Notes: generated from the sequence alone by a model not told the origin. A stretch of DNA of 6,490 bases from Alphaproteobacteria bacterium (GCA_009779595.1 WRDZ01000041.1:1-6490); one strand, 5' to 3'; positions 1-5,292 are shown, counted from the first letter of the stretch. Numbers and translations: made by a program.

Positions 1-229
1 AGTGCAGGGGAAAAACCTTGCCTTCTTCGGTTTCGTGATAATTTTCCTTGTAATGCGTGTCAAGGGTGCTTGCCAGGACATAAGACCCTTGGTCAAGGCT
101 GTTTATGAAAACGTTGGTCTTGTCGGCCAGCCCGGGGGCGTTAAGCGTCAGCGCCCCGTCCGGCATCAGGAAGTCGTTCTGCATGTCGACGACCATATAG
201 AGAGGTTTTGTGTTGGGAACAGTATTCAT
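1..229 (-). CDS. pncA: Nicotinamidase (isochorismatase-like cysteine hydrolase), 5' part only
   Basis: Nicotinamidase hydrolyses nicotinamide to nicotinate plus ammonia in NAD salvage, in the cytosol. The first 76 residues are visible before the window edge cuts the gene. Seen: VVDMQNDF (residues 13-20), where D15 matches the catalytic aspartate; then LDTH (D57, H59), H65 and H76 in FPLH. The spacing of these fits the PncA metal-binding set Asp-x-His, His, His. The nucleophilic cysteine lies beyond the edge and cannot be checked. The ATG at 229 is chosen because AAGGAG sits 7 nt upstream; an in-frame ATG at 235 lies almost on top of that site. It follows the nadM gene on the same strand after 81 nt that contain a strong hairpin, so co-transcription is likely. 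Other isochorismatase-family hydrolases are possible, but the metal set and the neighbour favour nicotinamidase. Confidence 0.85.
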   Translation of the reverse strand, partial: MNTVPNTKPLYMVVDMQNDFLMPDGALTLNAPGLADKTNVFINSLDQGSYVLASTLDTHYKENYHETEEGKVFPLH

Positions 230-260
230 TGTCATTCTCCTTGGCCTGGGATTTTGTAAA

Positions 261-301
261 CGCTTTCATGTTTTATAGGCCCTTCAAAACACTTGAAAGC
301 G
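261..301 (-). promoter_or_regulatory. Intercistronic hairpin between nadM and pncA
   Basis: On the minus strand, 301-294 (CGCTTTCA) pairs perfectly with 268-261 (TGAAAGCG). After a 2-nt bulge, 291-286 (TGTTTT) pairs perfectly with 274-269 (AAAACA), leaving an 11-nt loop. This gives 14 Watson-Crick pairs, placed between the nadM stop codon (311) and the pncA ribosome binding site. Only TTTAC follows the stem, so it is a weak match to an intrinsic terminator. It may instead stabilise or process the mRNA, or set the ratio of the two proteins. Confidence 0.55.
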
Positions 302-310
302 GCGGAATAA

Positions 311-850
311 CTAGCTTATCCCTTTCTTTTTGGCGAAGTGTTCTTCGACCAAATCCTGGTTGTTTCCGGCGATGAATTCCTTCCATCTGTCGTCGCCGAA
401 TTTAAGCATGTCGCGTATCATGGACGAGCTTACGAACGGGTGGCTTTTATCGGTGCGGTCGTTTATCACTATGTTTTCGACGGCGGCCTTGAACCAGTGC
501 GCGTCGTAATCCGTGCCCGCGTAATATGCGTCGGGCACGCCCCAGTCCTGGTTGGTTTCGCTTACGAAGTCCAGGACATAGGCGCTCCACTCGGCCTGGT
601 TGGCGATATCAACGATGCCCATGATTTTCAGGCGCTCGTAATCGGGCGCGTGCCTGTACACGTTTTGAATCATCTTTTTGCGCGTGGTATAGTTGAACGG
701 GTTCTTGTCGGTCCCCTGCTCTTGTATCGAGCCCAGCAGCACAGTCACCTTCCCGCATTCGCGCAGCATCCTGTCGACCATGCGCTGATGCCCGACGCTG
801 AACGGCTGGGCGCGCATGACGGCTAATCCGTGGAGGTATTTGTAAGCCAT
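311..850 (-). CDS. nadM: Nicotinamide-nucleotide adenylyltransferase, NadM type
   Basis: A 179-residue cytosolic nucleotidyltransferase. The family joins NMN (often also NaMN) to ATP to give NAD and pyrophosphate. Seen: MRAQPFSVGH at residues 12-21, a variant of the GRFQPFHxGH ATP-binding motif; GSIQEQGTDKNPFNYTTRKKMI (40-61, central part matching the NadM GSAQ..NPF..xER block); and FVSSSMIR at 139-146, matching the ISxTxIR motif. The length equals the single-domain archaeal-type NadM, with no Nudix domain fused. The first motif has Ala for the usual Phe and Ser for the usual second-position His, but retains the GH pair. The ATG at 850 is preceded by AAAGGG (863-858) and seven U residues. That ribosome binding site also forms one arm of a terminator-like hairpin in the leader, so expression is probably regulated. 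With pncA downstream it forms an NAD-salvage operon. Confidence 0.85.
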   Translation of the reverse strand: MAYKYLHGLAVMRAQPFSVGHQRMVDRMLRECGKVTVLLGSIQEQGTDKNPFNYTTRKKMIQNVYRHAPDYERLKIMGIVDIANQAEWSAYVLDFVSETNQDWGVPDAYYAGTDYDAHWFKAAVENIVINDRTDKSHPFVSSSMIRDMLKFGDDRWKEFIAGNNQDLVEEHFAKKKGIS

Positions 851-883
851 AAAAAAACCCTTTCATAAGTTGCATAGAAAGAG
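851..883 (-). terminator. Terminator-like hairpin overlapping the nadM ribosome binding site
   Basis: On the minus strand, CUCUUUC (883-877) pairs with GAAAGGG (864-858) with one U-G pair and a 12-nt loop, and seven T residues (857-851) follow at once. The start codon of nadM is the next triplet. The 3' arm contains the only plausible Shine-Dalgarno sequence, so this hairpin could act by early termination or by blocking translation. It cannot coexist with helix P2 of the leader. Confidence 0.5.
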
Positions 884-961
884 CCCGTGTAACATTTTAG
901 GCGAACCGGCTACAGTTCTATGAAGTCCCCCATCCATTTAGCCCTTCGGACAGCTGGAACT
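851..961 (-). ncRNA. Structured 5' leader of nadM, candidate attenuator or riboswitch
   Basis: This is the roughly 110-nt untranslated leader between the strong promoter and the nadM ATG. Helix P1 pairs 962-956 with 929-923 (7 bp, one G-U) around a small hairpin at 955-940. Helix P2 pairs 922-916 (CAUAGAA) with 879-873 (UUCUAUG), 7 perfect pairs, and can be extended inside by AGCC/GGCU (911-908 with 885-882). A competing hairpin pairs 883-877 (CUCUUUC) with 864-858 (GAAAGGG), directly followed by U7 (857-851). Both folds use 879-877, so they exclude each other. The second resembles an intrinsic terminator and also hides the ribosome binding site. The folds are seen in the sequence; a switching function and any ligand are inference. 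I do not recognise a known riboswitch consensus. Confidence 0.5.
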
Positions 962-967
962 TGGCTT

Positions 968-997
968 ATTATAATATTGGCGTTCGATTCGTGTCAA
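968..997 (-). promoter_or_regulatory. Perfect sigma70 consensus promoter for nadM
   Basis: TTGACA (997-992), an 18-bp spacer and TATAAT (973-968) on the minus strand match the housekeeping consensus at all twelve positions. Transcription should begin near 961. The first TT of the -35 box nearly abuts the T tract of the ankyrin gene's terminator, so it is insulated from read-through. Such a strong promoter in front of a biosynthetic gene makes sense if control is exerted later, in the leader RNA. Confidence 0.85.
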
Positions 998-998
998 C

Positions 999-1020
999 AA
1001 AAATGATTTCAATGAAATCA
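999..1020 (-). terminator. Intrinsic terminator of the ankyrin gene
   Basis: On the minus strand, TGATTTC (1020-1014), a 3-nt loop and GAAATCA (1010-1004) form a perfect 7-bp stem followed by five T residues (1003-999). The first three bases of the stem are the TGA stop codon of the ankyrin gene. The stem is AT-rich and the T tract short, so termination may be incomplete. Confidence 0.55.
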
Positions 1021-1722
1021 AACGGTTAATGTTTTTGTTTTGTTGTTGGCTTCCCGGTGTTTGTTCAAGACGGCCATGATAGCTCCGCTGTTGGGGTTTT
1101 GGGCCGCATAATCCCAGATTGTTTCTTTCGAACACCTGTTTATGCCGTCAAGATGCGCGCCGTGCCCAAGCAGGGTTTCGGCAACTGCTGGGTTGGTATT
1201 ATACCGGGCCGCACACATGATAGGGGTGCAATCCTCATCATCCTGCCAGTTGACAGTTGCGCCGGCATTGGCAAGAAGCGTGATGATTTTCGGGTTCATA
1301 TTATGCCGGGCTGCCAAGGCAAGGGCTGTTTCTCCCCATGCATCCTCGAAATCTATGGTCTTATCAGCACCTGCGTCAAGCAAGGCTTGTACAATGGCTC
1401 CGTTTGGCGTCATATCGGCCTGGCTTGCCAACATCAAAGGGGACGGGCCATTGCAATGTGCAATACCCGACTCTTCGCCCAATTCGAAAGTAACATCCGT
1501 ACCGATGCCGATTAAGCCGTTGACGGTATCCAAGTCGTTCTTGCCTATGGCGTCCATTAAAACCATAGGCGCCAAAACCTTGGCAGCCCAATCGGCAAAT
1601 CTGCCTTCTTCGATGAGTTTTTTAACATCACCGCTGCCGAGCATCTCATCTTCATCGTGCCAGTCCTGACTGCCACGGTTGAAATCGTCCTCTTGAACAG
1701 GGCTTAATCTGACATAAAACAT
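1018..1722 (-). CDS. Ankyrin-repeat protein
   Basis: A 234-residue protein with about four to five ankyrin repeats, a fold that binds other proteins; the partner cannot be read from the sequence. Clear repeats start near residue 92 (PSPLMLAS...VQALLDAGAD), 130 (GETALALAA...ITLLANAGA), 165 (CTPIMCAA...AETLLGHGAHLD) and 200 (ETIWDYAA...IMAVLNKH). A degenerate unit lies at about 52-83. Three repeats carry an inserted N/T-x-N-P-like turn before the second helix (HNMNP, YNTNP, QNPNS), a type found in several bacterial groups. There is no signal peptide or membrane segment; the N-terminus is acidic (residues 11-26) and the tail is basic. The ATG at 1722 has AAGGGA upstream at suitable spacing. It has its own promoter and terminator, so it is monocistronic, and it is transcribed divergently from the membrane-protein gene. 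Confidence 0.85.
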   Translation of the reverse strand: MFYVRLSPVQEDDFNRGSQDWHDEDEMLGSGDVKKLIEEGRFADWAAKVLAPMVLMDAIGKNDLDTVNGLIGIGTDVTFELGEESGIAHCNGPSPLMLASQADMTPNGAIVQALLDAGADKTIDFEDAWGETALALAARHNMNPKIITLLANAGATVNWQDDEDCTPIMCAARYNTNPAVAETLLGHGAHLDGINRCSKETIWDYAAQNPNSGAIMAVLNKHREANNKTKTLTV

Positions 1723-1760
1723 TTTATTCCCTTAGGTAAGTAATAGGTTAAGTGATAGCC

Positions 1761-1789
1761 ATGATATATACCGACTCGGAGTAAGTCAA
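1761..1789 (-). promoter_or_regulatory. Promoter of the ankyrin gene
   Basis: TTGACT (1789-1784), a 17-bp spacer and TATCAT (1766-1761) on the minus strand each match consensus at five of six positions. The start of transcription would be near 1754, giving a leader of about 30 nt. A 9-bp odd palindrome, ACTCGGAGT (1774-1782), lies in the spacer and could be a small operator. Confidence 0.6.
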
Positions 1790-1814
1790 TGGTTTTCATG
1801 GCTTGCGTAACGGT

Positions 1815-1843
1815 TTGTTAAACTTTGCGCTATACCATATATA
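1815..1843 (+). promoter_or_regulatory. Possible promoter of the membrane-protein gene
   Basis: TTGTTA (1815-1820), a 17-bp spacer and TATATA (1838-1843) are a moderate sigma70 match. The predicted start of transcription, near 1850, falls just after the first ATG (1846). Either the mRNA is leaderless or nearly so, or translation starts downstream, or this is not the promoter. Confidence 0.35.
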
Positions 1844-1845
1844 AC

Positions 1846-2520
1846 ATGCGTTGGAAGAAGCTTTCATTGCCATACAGCAGGCTTGGCGCCAAGCTTTTCG
1901 GCTTCATGCTGACTTTGGCCATGGCCTGGTGTTTCAACTGGAGCGTCCGCAACCTTGTATGGGGGCTGTGGGCGTACACTATACCGGTGTTCTTGACGTT
2001 CTTCATGGTATGGGTCGGCTTGCCCCTTATAAAAGCATTCAAAAGGCCAAGGTTCGTTACAGCGCTTGTGCTGATGTTCTTCATGATTGTCACGGGAACG
2101 ACACTGCTTATACGCAAGATTGTGCCTTTCGACGGTTTAAGCGTATCCGCATCCCCGTTCATCGGACTGTTCCTGCCCATGCTTATAGCCGGAGCCATAG
2201 AAGCGGTGTGCAGCACTACGTCAAAGAAAAAACACGGTTATTTATTGATACTTTTACCGGCATTGCTGTTGCGGTTCTTCCTGCTGACCATAGTCGTGGC
2301 CGTGTTTTTCGGCCCGGCTTCGCCCGCAGCGCGCGAGAGCATGATGACATTCATCCTGCTGAGCCTGGTTTTCTTCATCCCGTTCGAGCTTATGGGTTTT
2401 GGAATCGCGTACAACAAGGCGGGGAAGCGTTGTGCGCCGGCAAGCGACGAAGCAGTATGGCCGCGCCATCTGCGCTTTGATTCGTTCGCGGCCGTGCTTA
2501 AGCGCCGCCGCGCGCGGTGA
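1846..2520 (+). CDS. Polytopic membrane protein of unknown function
   Basis: I do not recognise this family. From the ATG at 1846 the product has 224 residues and about six hydrophobic helices: about 15-32, 39-63, 70-90, 103-121, 131-156 and 166-188. The N-terminus is short and basic (RWKK) and the C-terminal 35 residues are soluble and basic (ends KRRRAR), so both ends are probably cytoplasmic by the positive-inside rule. Short basic loops (KAFKRPR, TTSKKKH) punctuate the helices. No transporter or enzyme motif is visible. No Shine-Dalgarno sequence precedes the ATG, nor a TTG seven codons earlier at 1825, so the start is uncertain; leaderless translation is possible. It stands between a divergent ankyrin gene and the Tat operon. 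The stretch before the next gene contains a new promoter-like sequence, so it is probably transcribed separately. Confidence 0.7.
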   Translation: MRWKKLSLPYSRLGAKLFGFMLTLAMAWCFNWSVRNLVWGLWAYTIPVFLTFFMVWVGLPLIKAFKRPRFVTALVLMFFMIVTGTTLLIRKIVPFDGLSVSASPFIGLFLPMLIAGAIEAVCSTTSKKKHGYLLILLPALLLRFFLLTIVVAVFFGPASPAARESMMTFILLSLVFFIPFELMGFGIAYNKAGKRCAPASDEAVWPRHLRFDSFAAVLKRRRAR

Positions 2521-2547
2521 CGGCGATAAGCCGTACAAATTAAAACA

Positions 2548-2576
2548 TTGACAGCCCGGCCTGTTTATGCTGAAAT
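2548..2576 (+). promoter_or_regulatory. Probable promoter of the DUF362-tat operon
   Basis: A perfect -35 TTGACA (2548-2553) is followed after 17 bp by TGAAAT (2571-2576), a four-of-six -10 match. The -10 is helped by an extended TGn motif (TGC, 2568-2570). Transcription would begin near 2583, giving a leader of about 35 nt. Confidence 0.5.
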
Positions 2577-2585
2577 CTTTTTGAA

Positions 2586-2607
2586 TATTCATCATCTATT
2601 CATCATC
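2586..2607 (+). repeat. Tandem 11-bp direct repeat in the operon leader
   Basis: TATTCATCATC occurs twice without a gap (2586-2596 and 2597-2607), directly before the AGGAGG ribosome binding site. The first copy overlaps the palindrome GAATATTC (2583-2590). It could be a binding site for a protein or small RNA, or simply a slippage duplication. Confidence 0.6.
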
Positions 2608-2618
2608 AGGAGGCGGCT

Positions 2619-3548
2619 ATGTCTATGGACAGACGGCAGTTTTTGAAATCAGCGGCGGTGGCTGCGGCCGGAACGGCGGTGGCTGTCAAGTTCCCGAAAA
2701 CCGCGATGGCGGCGGCCAAAGCCGCAAGCGGGGCGAAGAAAACTCCGGACATGGCCGCGGTGCGCGGGGGCGAACCCGTACCGATGTTCCGCAAGGGCAT
2801 AGAGGCTTTGGGTGGCATGCAGGCCTTTGTCAAGCCCGGCCAAAGCGTGGCAATCAAGCCGAACGCTTCGTTTGACGCCACTCCCGAATACGCGGCGAAC
2901 ACCAATCCCGAACTGGTCGGGGAAATCGTGCGCCAGTGCCTGGCGGCGGGCGCGTCAAGGGTCATAGTGTTCGACCACACCCTGAACAACTGGAGAAGCG
3001 CATATAGGTCAAGCGGCATCGAAGCCGCGGTCAGGGCAGCCGGCGGTGTCATGCTGCCCGCCAACGAAGAGCGTGATTACGAACCGCAAAGCCGGTCGCA
3101 GGCCGGCGCGATGAGGGAAGCCAAAGTATTCAGGCCCTGCCTTGAATCGGACGTGGTCATAAACGTTCCTGTGCTGAAGAACCACGGCGGCACCAAGATG
3201 ACAAGCGCAATCAAGAACCTGATGGGCACTGTGTGGGACAGGCGCATCATGCACCGCAACAACCTGCCTCAAAGCATTGCCGACGGAGTGCTGTACGTCA
3301 AGCCGCAGCTTAACGTGGTGGACGCGTACCGCGTGATGACCGCCAACGGCCCACGCGGCGTCAGCCTTGACGATGTCGAGCTTATGAGGCACCAGATTAT
3401 CTCGACCGATATTGTGGCTGCGGACGTTGCTTCCGCGCGGCTGATGAGGTACCGCATCAGGGACATACCGTACATCGAAGCGGCTGAAAGGCTTGGCTTG
3501 GGCACGTCGAACCTTGACAAGCTTGACATAGTGCGGCTGGAGGTGTGA
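2619..3548 (+). CDS. DUF362 domain protein with Tat signal peptide
   Basis: A 309-residue protein of the DUF362 family, whose biochemical role is not settled. Seen: a twin-arginine signal, DRRQFLK at residues 4-10, an alanine-rich hydrophobic stretch (11-23) and a likely signal-peptidase site after AMA near residue 31, so it should be exported folded. The DUF362 signature block is at about 178-246 (VVINVPVLKNHGGTKM, then IKNLMG, VVDAYRVM, ANGPRG), followed by DIVAADVASARL (264-275). Many DUF362 proteins carry a ferredoxin domain; this one does not, and has only two cysteines (108, 174). The ferredoxin is supplied by the next gene, whose ATG overlaps this stop by one base. AGGAGG (2608-2613) 5 nt before ATG 2619 fixes the start. 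The pairing suggests an extracytoplasmic redox or cofactor role (inference). Confidence 0.85.
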   Translation: MSMDRRQFLKSAAVAAAGTAVAVKFPKTAMAAAKAASGAKKTPDMAAVRGGEPVPMFRKGIEALGGMQAFVKPGQSVAIKPNASFDATPEYAANTNPELVGEIVRQCLAAGASRVIVFDHTLNNWRSAYRSSGIEAAVRAAGGVMLPANEERDYEPQSRSQAGAMREAKVFRPCLESDVVINVPVLKNHGGTKMTSAIKNLMGTVWDRRIMHRNNLPQSIADGVLYVKPQLNVVDAYRVMTANGPRGVSLDDVELMRHQIISTDIVAADVASARLMRYRIRDIPYIEAAERLGLGTSNLDKLDIVRLEV

Positions 3549-4555
3549 TGAGGAAAATCCCGAAAATCCTGCGCATAATAGTGGCGGCAATTTCGCTTTC
3601 CATGGGGCTGCTTGCGTTTTCCTTCCTTAGCCAGTGGGGGCGCGTGAACCCGTGGGCGGCCTGGCAGCTGGGGCCGAATATGGCCAAGATGTTCGCCGCT
3701 TTCACGGTTTCGGCCGTTGTGGTGGTTGGTTTCTGGCTGGCGCTGGCATTCGTGTTCGGGCGGTTCTATTGCAGTGCAATCTGCCCGATTGGGATTATGC
3801 AGGATATCATCGGCAGTTTCTCGCGCTGGAAAAAGCGCCACCCGGCCGCCAATTACCGCAAGACCCGCTATGCCATAGCGCTGGTGGCGTTTGGCATGAT
3901 GGCCGGGGGGTCGGTGCTTGTCTTTGCAGTGCTTGACCCGTTCTCAATATTCGGGCGCATGGCCATAGGCATTTTCAACCCGGCTCTTATTGTCGTGGAA
4001 AACACCTGGGTGCGCATGCTGCTGCCATGGCAGCCGGTCACGGATTGGTTACCCATAGCGGTCGGCGCAATCCTGCCGCTGGCGATACTTATCGCTTTGG
4101 TGATATGGAAAAAGCGCATTTTCTGCACGGCAGTGTGCCCTGTTGGCACGGTGCTGGGCGTGTGCTCGCGCCGCGGGGTCGTGCGGTTGGGAATCAATGA
4201 AAACCGCTGCAAGGGCTGCGGGCTGTGCGCGAAGGTTTGCCCGGTCGACTGCATTGACGCCAAGGCCAGGACACTTGACAACGAGCGGTGCGTGCGCTGC
4301 ATGAACTGCATTGCGGCGTGCAAGCTTTCGGCCGTCTGCTTCACATGCAAAAGAAACAAGGCACACAAGTCCCGGGCCACGGACCTTTCCCGCCGCAATT
4401 TCCTGATGGGCGGAACATTGGCACTGACCGCCGCGGGCGCTGGATATGGCTTGAAAAGCCGGACCGTGCCGGAAAACAGGCTGTCGATTTATCCGCCGGC
4501 GCGGGGTCGGCGGCGCGTTTCAAGTCCAAATGCACCACCTGCGGGCTGTGCATAG
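3548..4555 (+). CDS. NapH-like membrane iron-sulfur protein, first part of a frameshifted NapH-NapG fusion
   Basis: The reading frame gives 335 residues, of which about 317 look genuine. Membrane helices lie near 8-28, 47-70, 108-129 and 167-187. The two NapH-type CxxxCP motifs are C75/C79 (YCSAICPIG) and C193/C197 (FCTAVCPVG). A cytoplasmic two-cluster ferredoxin domain follows: C221, C224, C227, C231 and C248, C251, C254, C258. Then comes SRRNFLMGG at 281-289, a twin-arginine motif before a short final helix (about 286-301). NapH-type proteins carry electrons between the quinone pool and periplasmic iron-sulfur partners. After YPP (315-317) the frame loses family resemblance and stops at 4555, while the expected continuation lies in the -1 frame (4498-5028). 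ATG 3548 is preferred over GTG 3545 because GGAGG (3539-3543) is 4 nt away from the former and only 1 nt from the latter. It overlaps the DUF362 stop by one base. Confidence 0.8.
   Translation: MRKIPKILRIIVAAISLSMGLLAFSFLSQWGRVNPWAAWQLGPNMAKMFAAFTVSAVVVVGFWLALAFVFGRFYCSAICPIGIMQDIIGSFSRWKKRHPAANYRKTRYAIALVAFGMMAGGSVLVFAVLDPFSIFGRMAIGIFNPALIVVENTWVRMLLPWQPVTDWLPIAVGAILPLAILIALVIWKKRIFCTAVCPVGTVLGVCSRRGVVRLGINENRCKGCGLCAKVCPVDCIDAKARTLDNERCVRCMNCIAACKLSAVCFTCKRNKAHKSRATDLSRRNFLMGGTLALTAAGAGYGLKSRTVPENRLSIYPPARGRRRVSSPNAPPAGCA
4493..4506 (+). other. Frameshift site in the NapH-NapG fusion gene
   Basis: Upstream the frame beginning at 3548 is clearly coding (RLSIYPP); downstream the -1 frame is clearly coding (GAGSAARFKSKCTTCG). 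Joining them at 4498 recreates the family junction PPGAxS. One missing G in the run CCGCCGGCGCGGGG explains it. No canonical X-XXY-YYZ slippery heptamer is present, so a sequencing or assembly error or a true mutation is more likely than programmed slippage. Confidence 0.75.
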
Positions 4556-5028
4556 CCGCGTGCAGGGGCAACGTCATCAGACCGCCGAATCGCCGGGCGC
4601 GCTCTATCCATCTGGATTTCCAGGACGGCATGTGCCAGTTCCACTGCAAGCGGTGCATAGACGTGTGCCCGACCGGAGCTTTACGAAGCATGAAGCTTGC
4701 GGAAAAGCGGCGCACGCGCATCGGCATGGCCGAGCTTTTCCTTGAAAAGTGCATACCCTATATCGAGGGGACCGATTGCGGAGCCTGCGCCGAGCAATGC
4801 CCCACCGGCGCCATGCATATGGTTACGGACAGCAGGGGCGTGCGCATACCCGCGCTTAGGCCGGGCTTGTGCATAGGCTGCGGCGGCTGTGAAAACGCTT
4901 GCCCGGTACAGCCCAAACCCGCTGTCATAGTCCATCCGGTTCAGACACAGGTGCAGGCCGACGACCCCAGGAAATACCGCTTGACCGGGCCAAACGCGGG
5001 GCCGGCCGGCGACGAATGGCTATTTTAA
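4498..5028 (+). CDS. MauM/NapG-type ferredoxin domain, second part of the frameshifted fusion
   Basis: This is the continuation of the preceding gene in the -1 frame: 176 residues, making a rejoined protein of 493 residues. It holds four 4Fe-4S sets (rejoined numbering): C329/C332/C335/C339, C363/C367/C370/C374, C402/C411/C414/C418 and C442/C445/C448/C452. The blocks GTDCGACAEQCPTGA and CIGCGGCENACPV are typical of MauM/NapG ferredoxins, which lie outside the membrane after Tat export. Here the twin-arginine helix is in the upstream frame, so this half should be exported only if the two are made as one chain. The first set ends in CR rather than CP. The frame is open upstream to an ATG at 4288, but that part overlaps the genuine frame out of phase and reads as non-homologous sequence. 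The start given is therefore the junction, not a start codon. The stop at 5026 is 12 nt before tatA. Confidence 0.75.
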   Translation, partial: GAGSAARFKSKCTTCGLCIAACRGNVIRPPNRRARSIHLDFQDGMCQFHCKRCIDVCPTGALRSMKLAEKRRTRIGMAELFLEKCIPYIEGTDCGACAEQCPTGAMHMVTDSRGVRIPALRPGLCIGCGGCENACPVQPKPAVIVHPVQTQVQADDPRKYRLTGPNAGPAGDEWLF

Positions 5029-5040
5029 AAGGAGAATTAG

Positions 5041-5292
5041 ATGTCAATAGGATTTACAGAAATACTGGTGATTTTCGGGGTCATCGTGATTTTGTTCGGC
5101 GGCAAGCGCATACCCGAACTGGCCAAGGCTTTGGGCCGCGCCTCTTACGAGTTCAAGAAAGCCAAGGAAGATATCAAGCGCGAGTCGGACGAACTGCTTG
5201 ACGCCGCTGAAAGGCACTCGGTCTCCGAGGACAAGGCCGAAAACAAACCCAAAGCGAAAACTAAAGCCAAAGCCAAGACCGGCAAAAAGTAA
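5041..5292 (+). CDS. tatA: Sec-independent translocase subunit TatA
   Basis: TatA oligomers form the transport-active element of the Tat pathway, which exports folded proteins with twin-arginine signals. The 83 residues show the standard plan: a short N-terminus (IGFTEIL, with a polar Glu at 7 as in TatB and many TatA), one membrane helix (about 5-19), the FGGKRIPELAKALG hinge (19-32), an amphipathic helix to about 46, and a charged tail rich in Lys and Ala (KAKTKAKAKTGKK). GGAG (5031-5034) lies 6 nt before the ATG. No separate tatB is present, so this is likely a two-component TatAC system with TatA doing both jobs. It sits directly downstream of its two probable cargoes, and its stop codon touches the tatC start. 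Confidence 0.93.
   Translation: MSIGFTEILVIFGVIVILFGGKRIPELAKALGRASYEFKKAKEDIKRESDELLDAAERHSVSEDKAENKPKAKTKAKAKTGKK

Noticed and set aside
272..301. Separate promoter for pncA (TATAAA at 277-272)
   Set aside because: No acceptable -35 box at 16-18 bp, and the element lies in the intercistronic hairpin, so it is better explained as part of that stem.
338..826. Plus-strand open frame opposite nadM
   Set aside because: nadM on the minus strand has conserved motifs, promoter and operon context; the opposite frame has none.
851..961. Known RNA families in the nadM leader (6S RNA, SRP RNA, TPP, FMN, cobalamin riboswitches)
   Set aside because: None of their conserved boxes that I can recall is present, such as CUGAGA for TPP or the GGUC-GGAAGGAAG loop of SRP RNA. 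A covariance-model search would settle this.
1851..2480. Open frame of 209 codons overlapping the membrane-protein gene in another frame
   Set aside because: It has no family resemblance or ribosome binding site, whereas the chosen frame gives six regular hydrophobic helices.
2520..2534. Small hairpin ACGGC-GATAA-GCCGT after the membrane-protein gene as a terminator
   Set aside because: It has only 5 pairs and no T tract follows, so termination is not supported.
4288..4497. ATG at 4288 as the true start of the downstream ferredoxin gene
   Set aside because: Its first 70 codons overlap, out of phase, the clearly coding ferredoxin and twin-arginine helix of the upstream frame, and read as unrelated sequence. 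No ribosome binding site precedes it.
4490..4510. Programmed -1 ribosomal frameshifting
   Set aside because: No X-XXY-YYZ slippery heptamer lies in the right frame; the runs are CCG CCG GCG CGG. A missing base explains it more simply, though it is not fully excluded.
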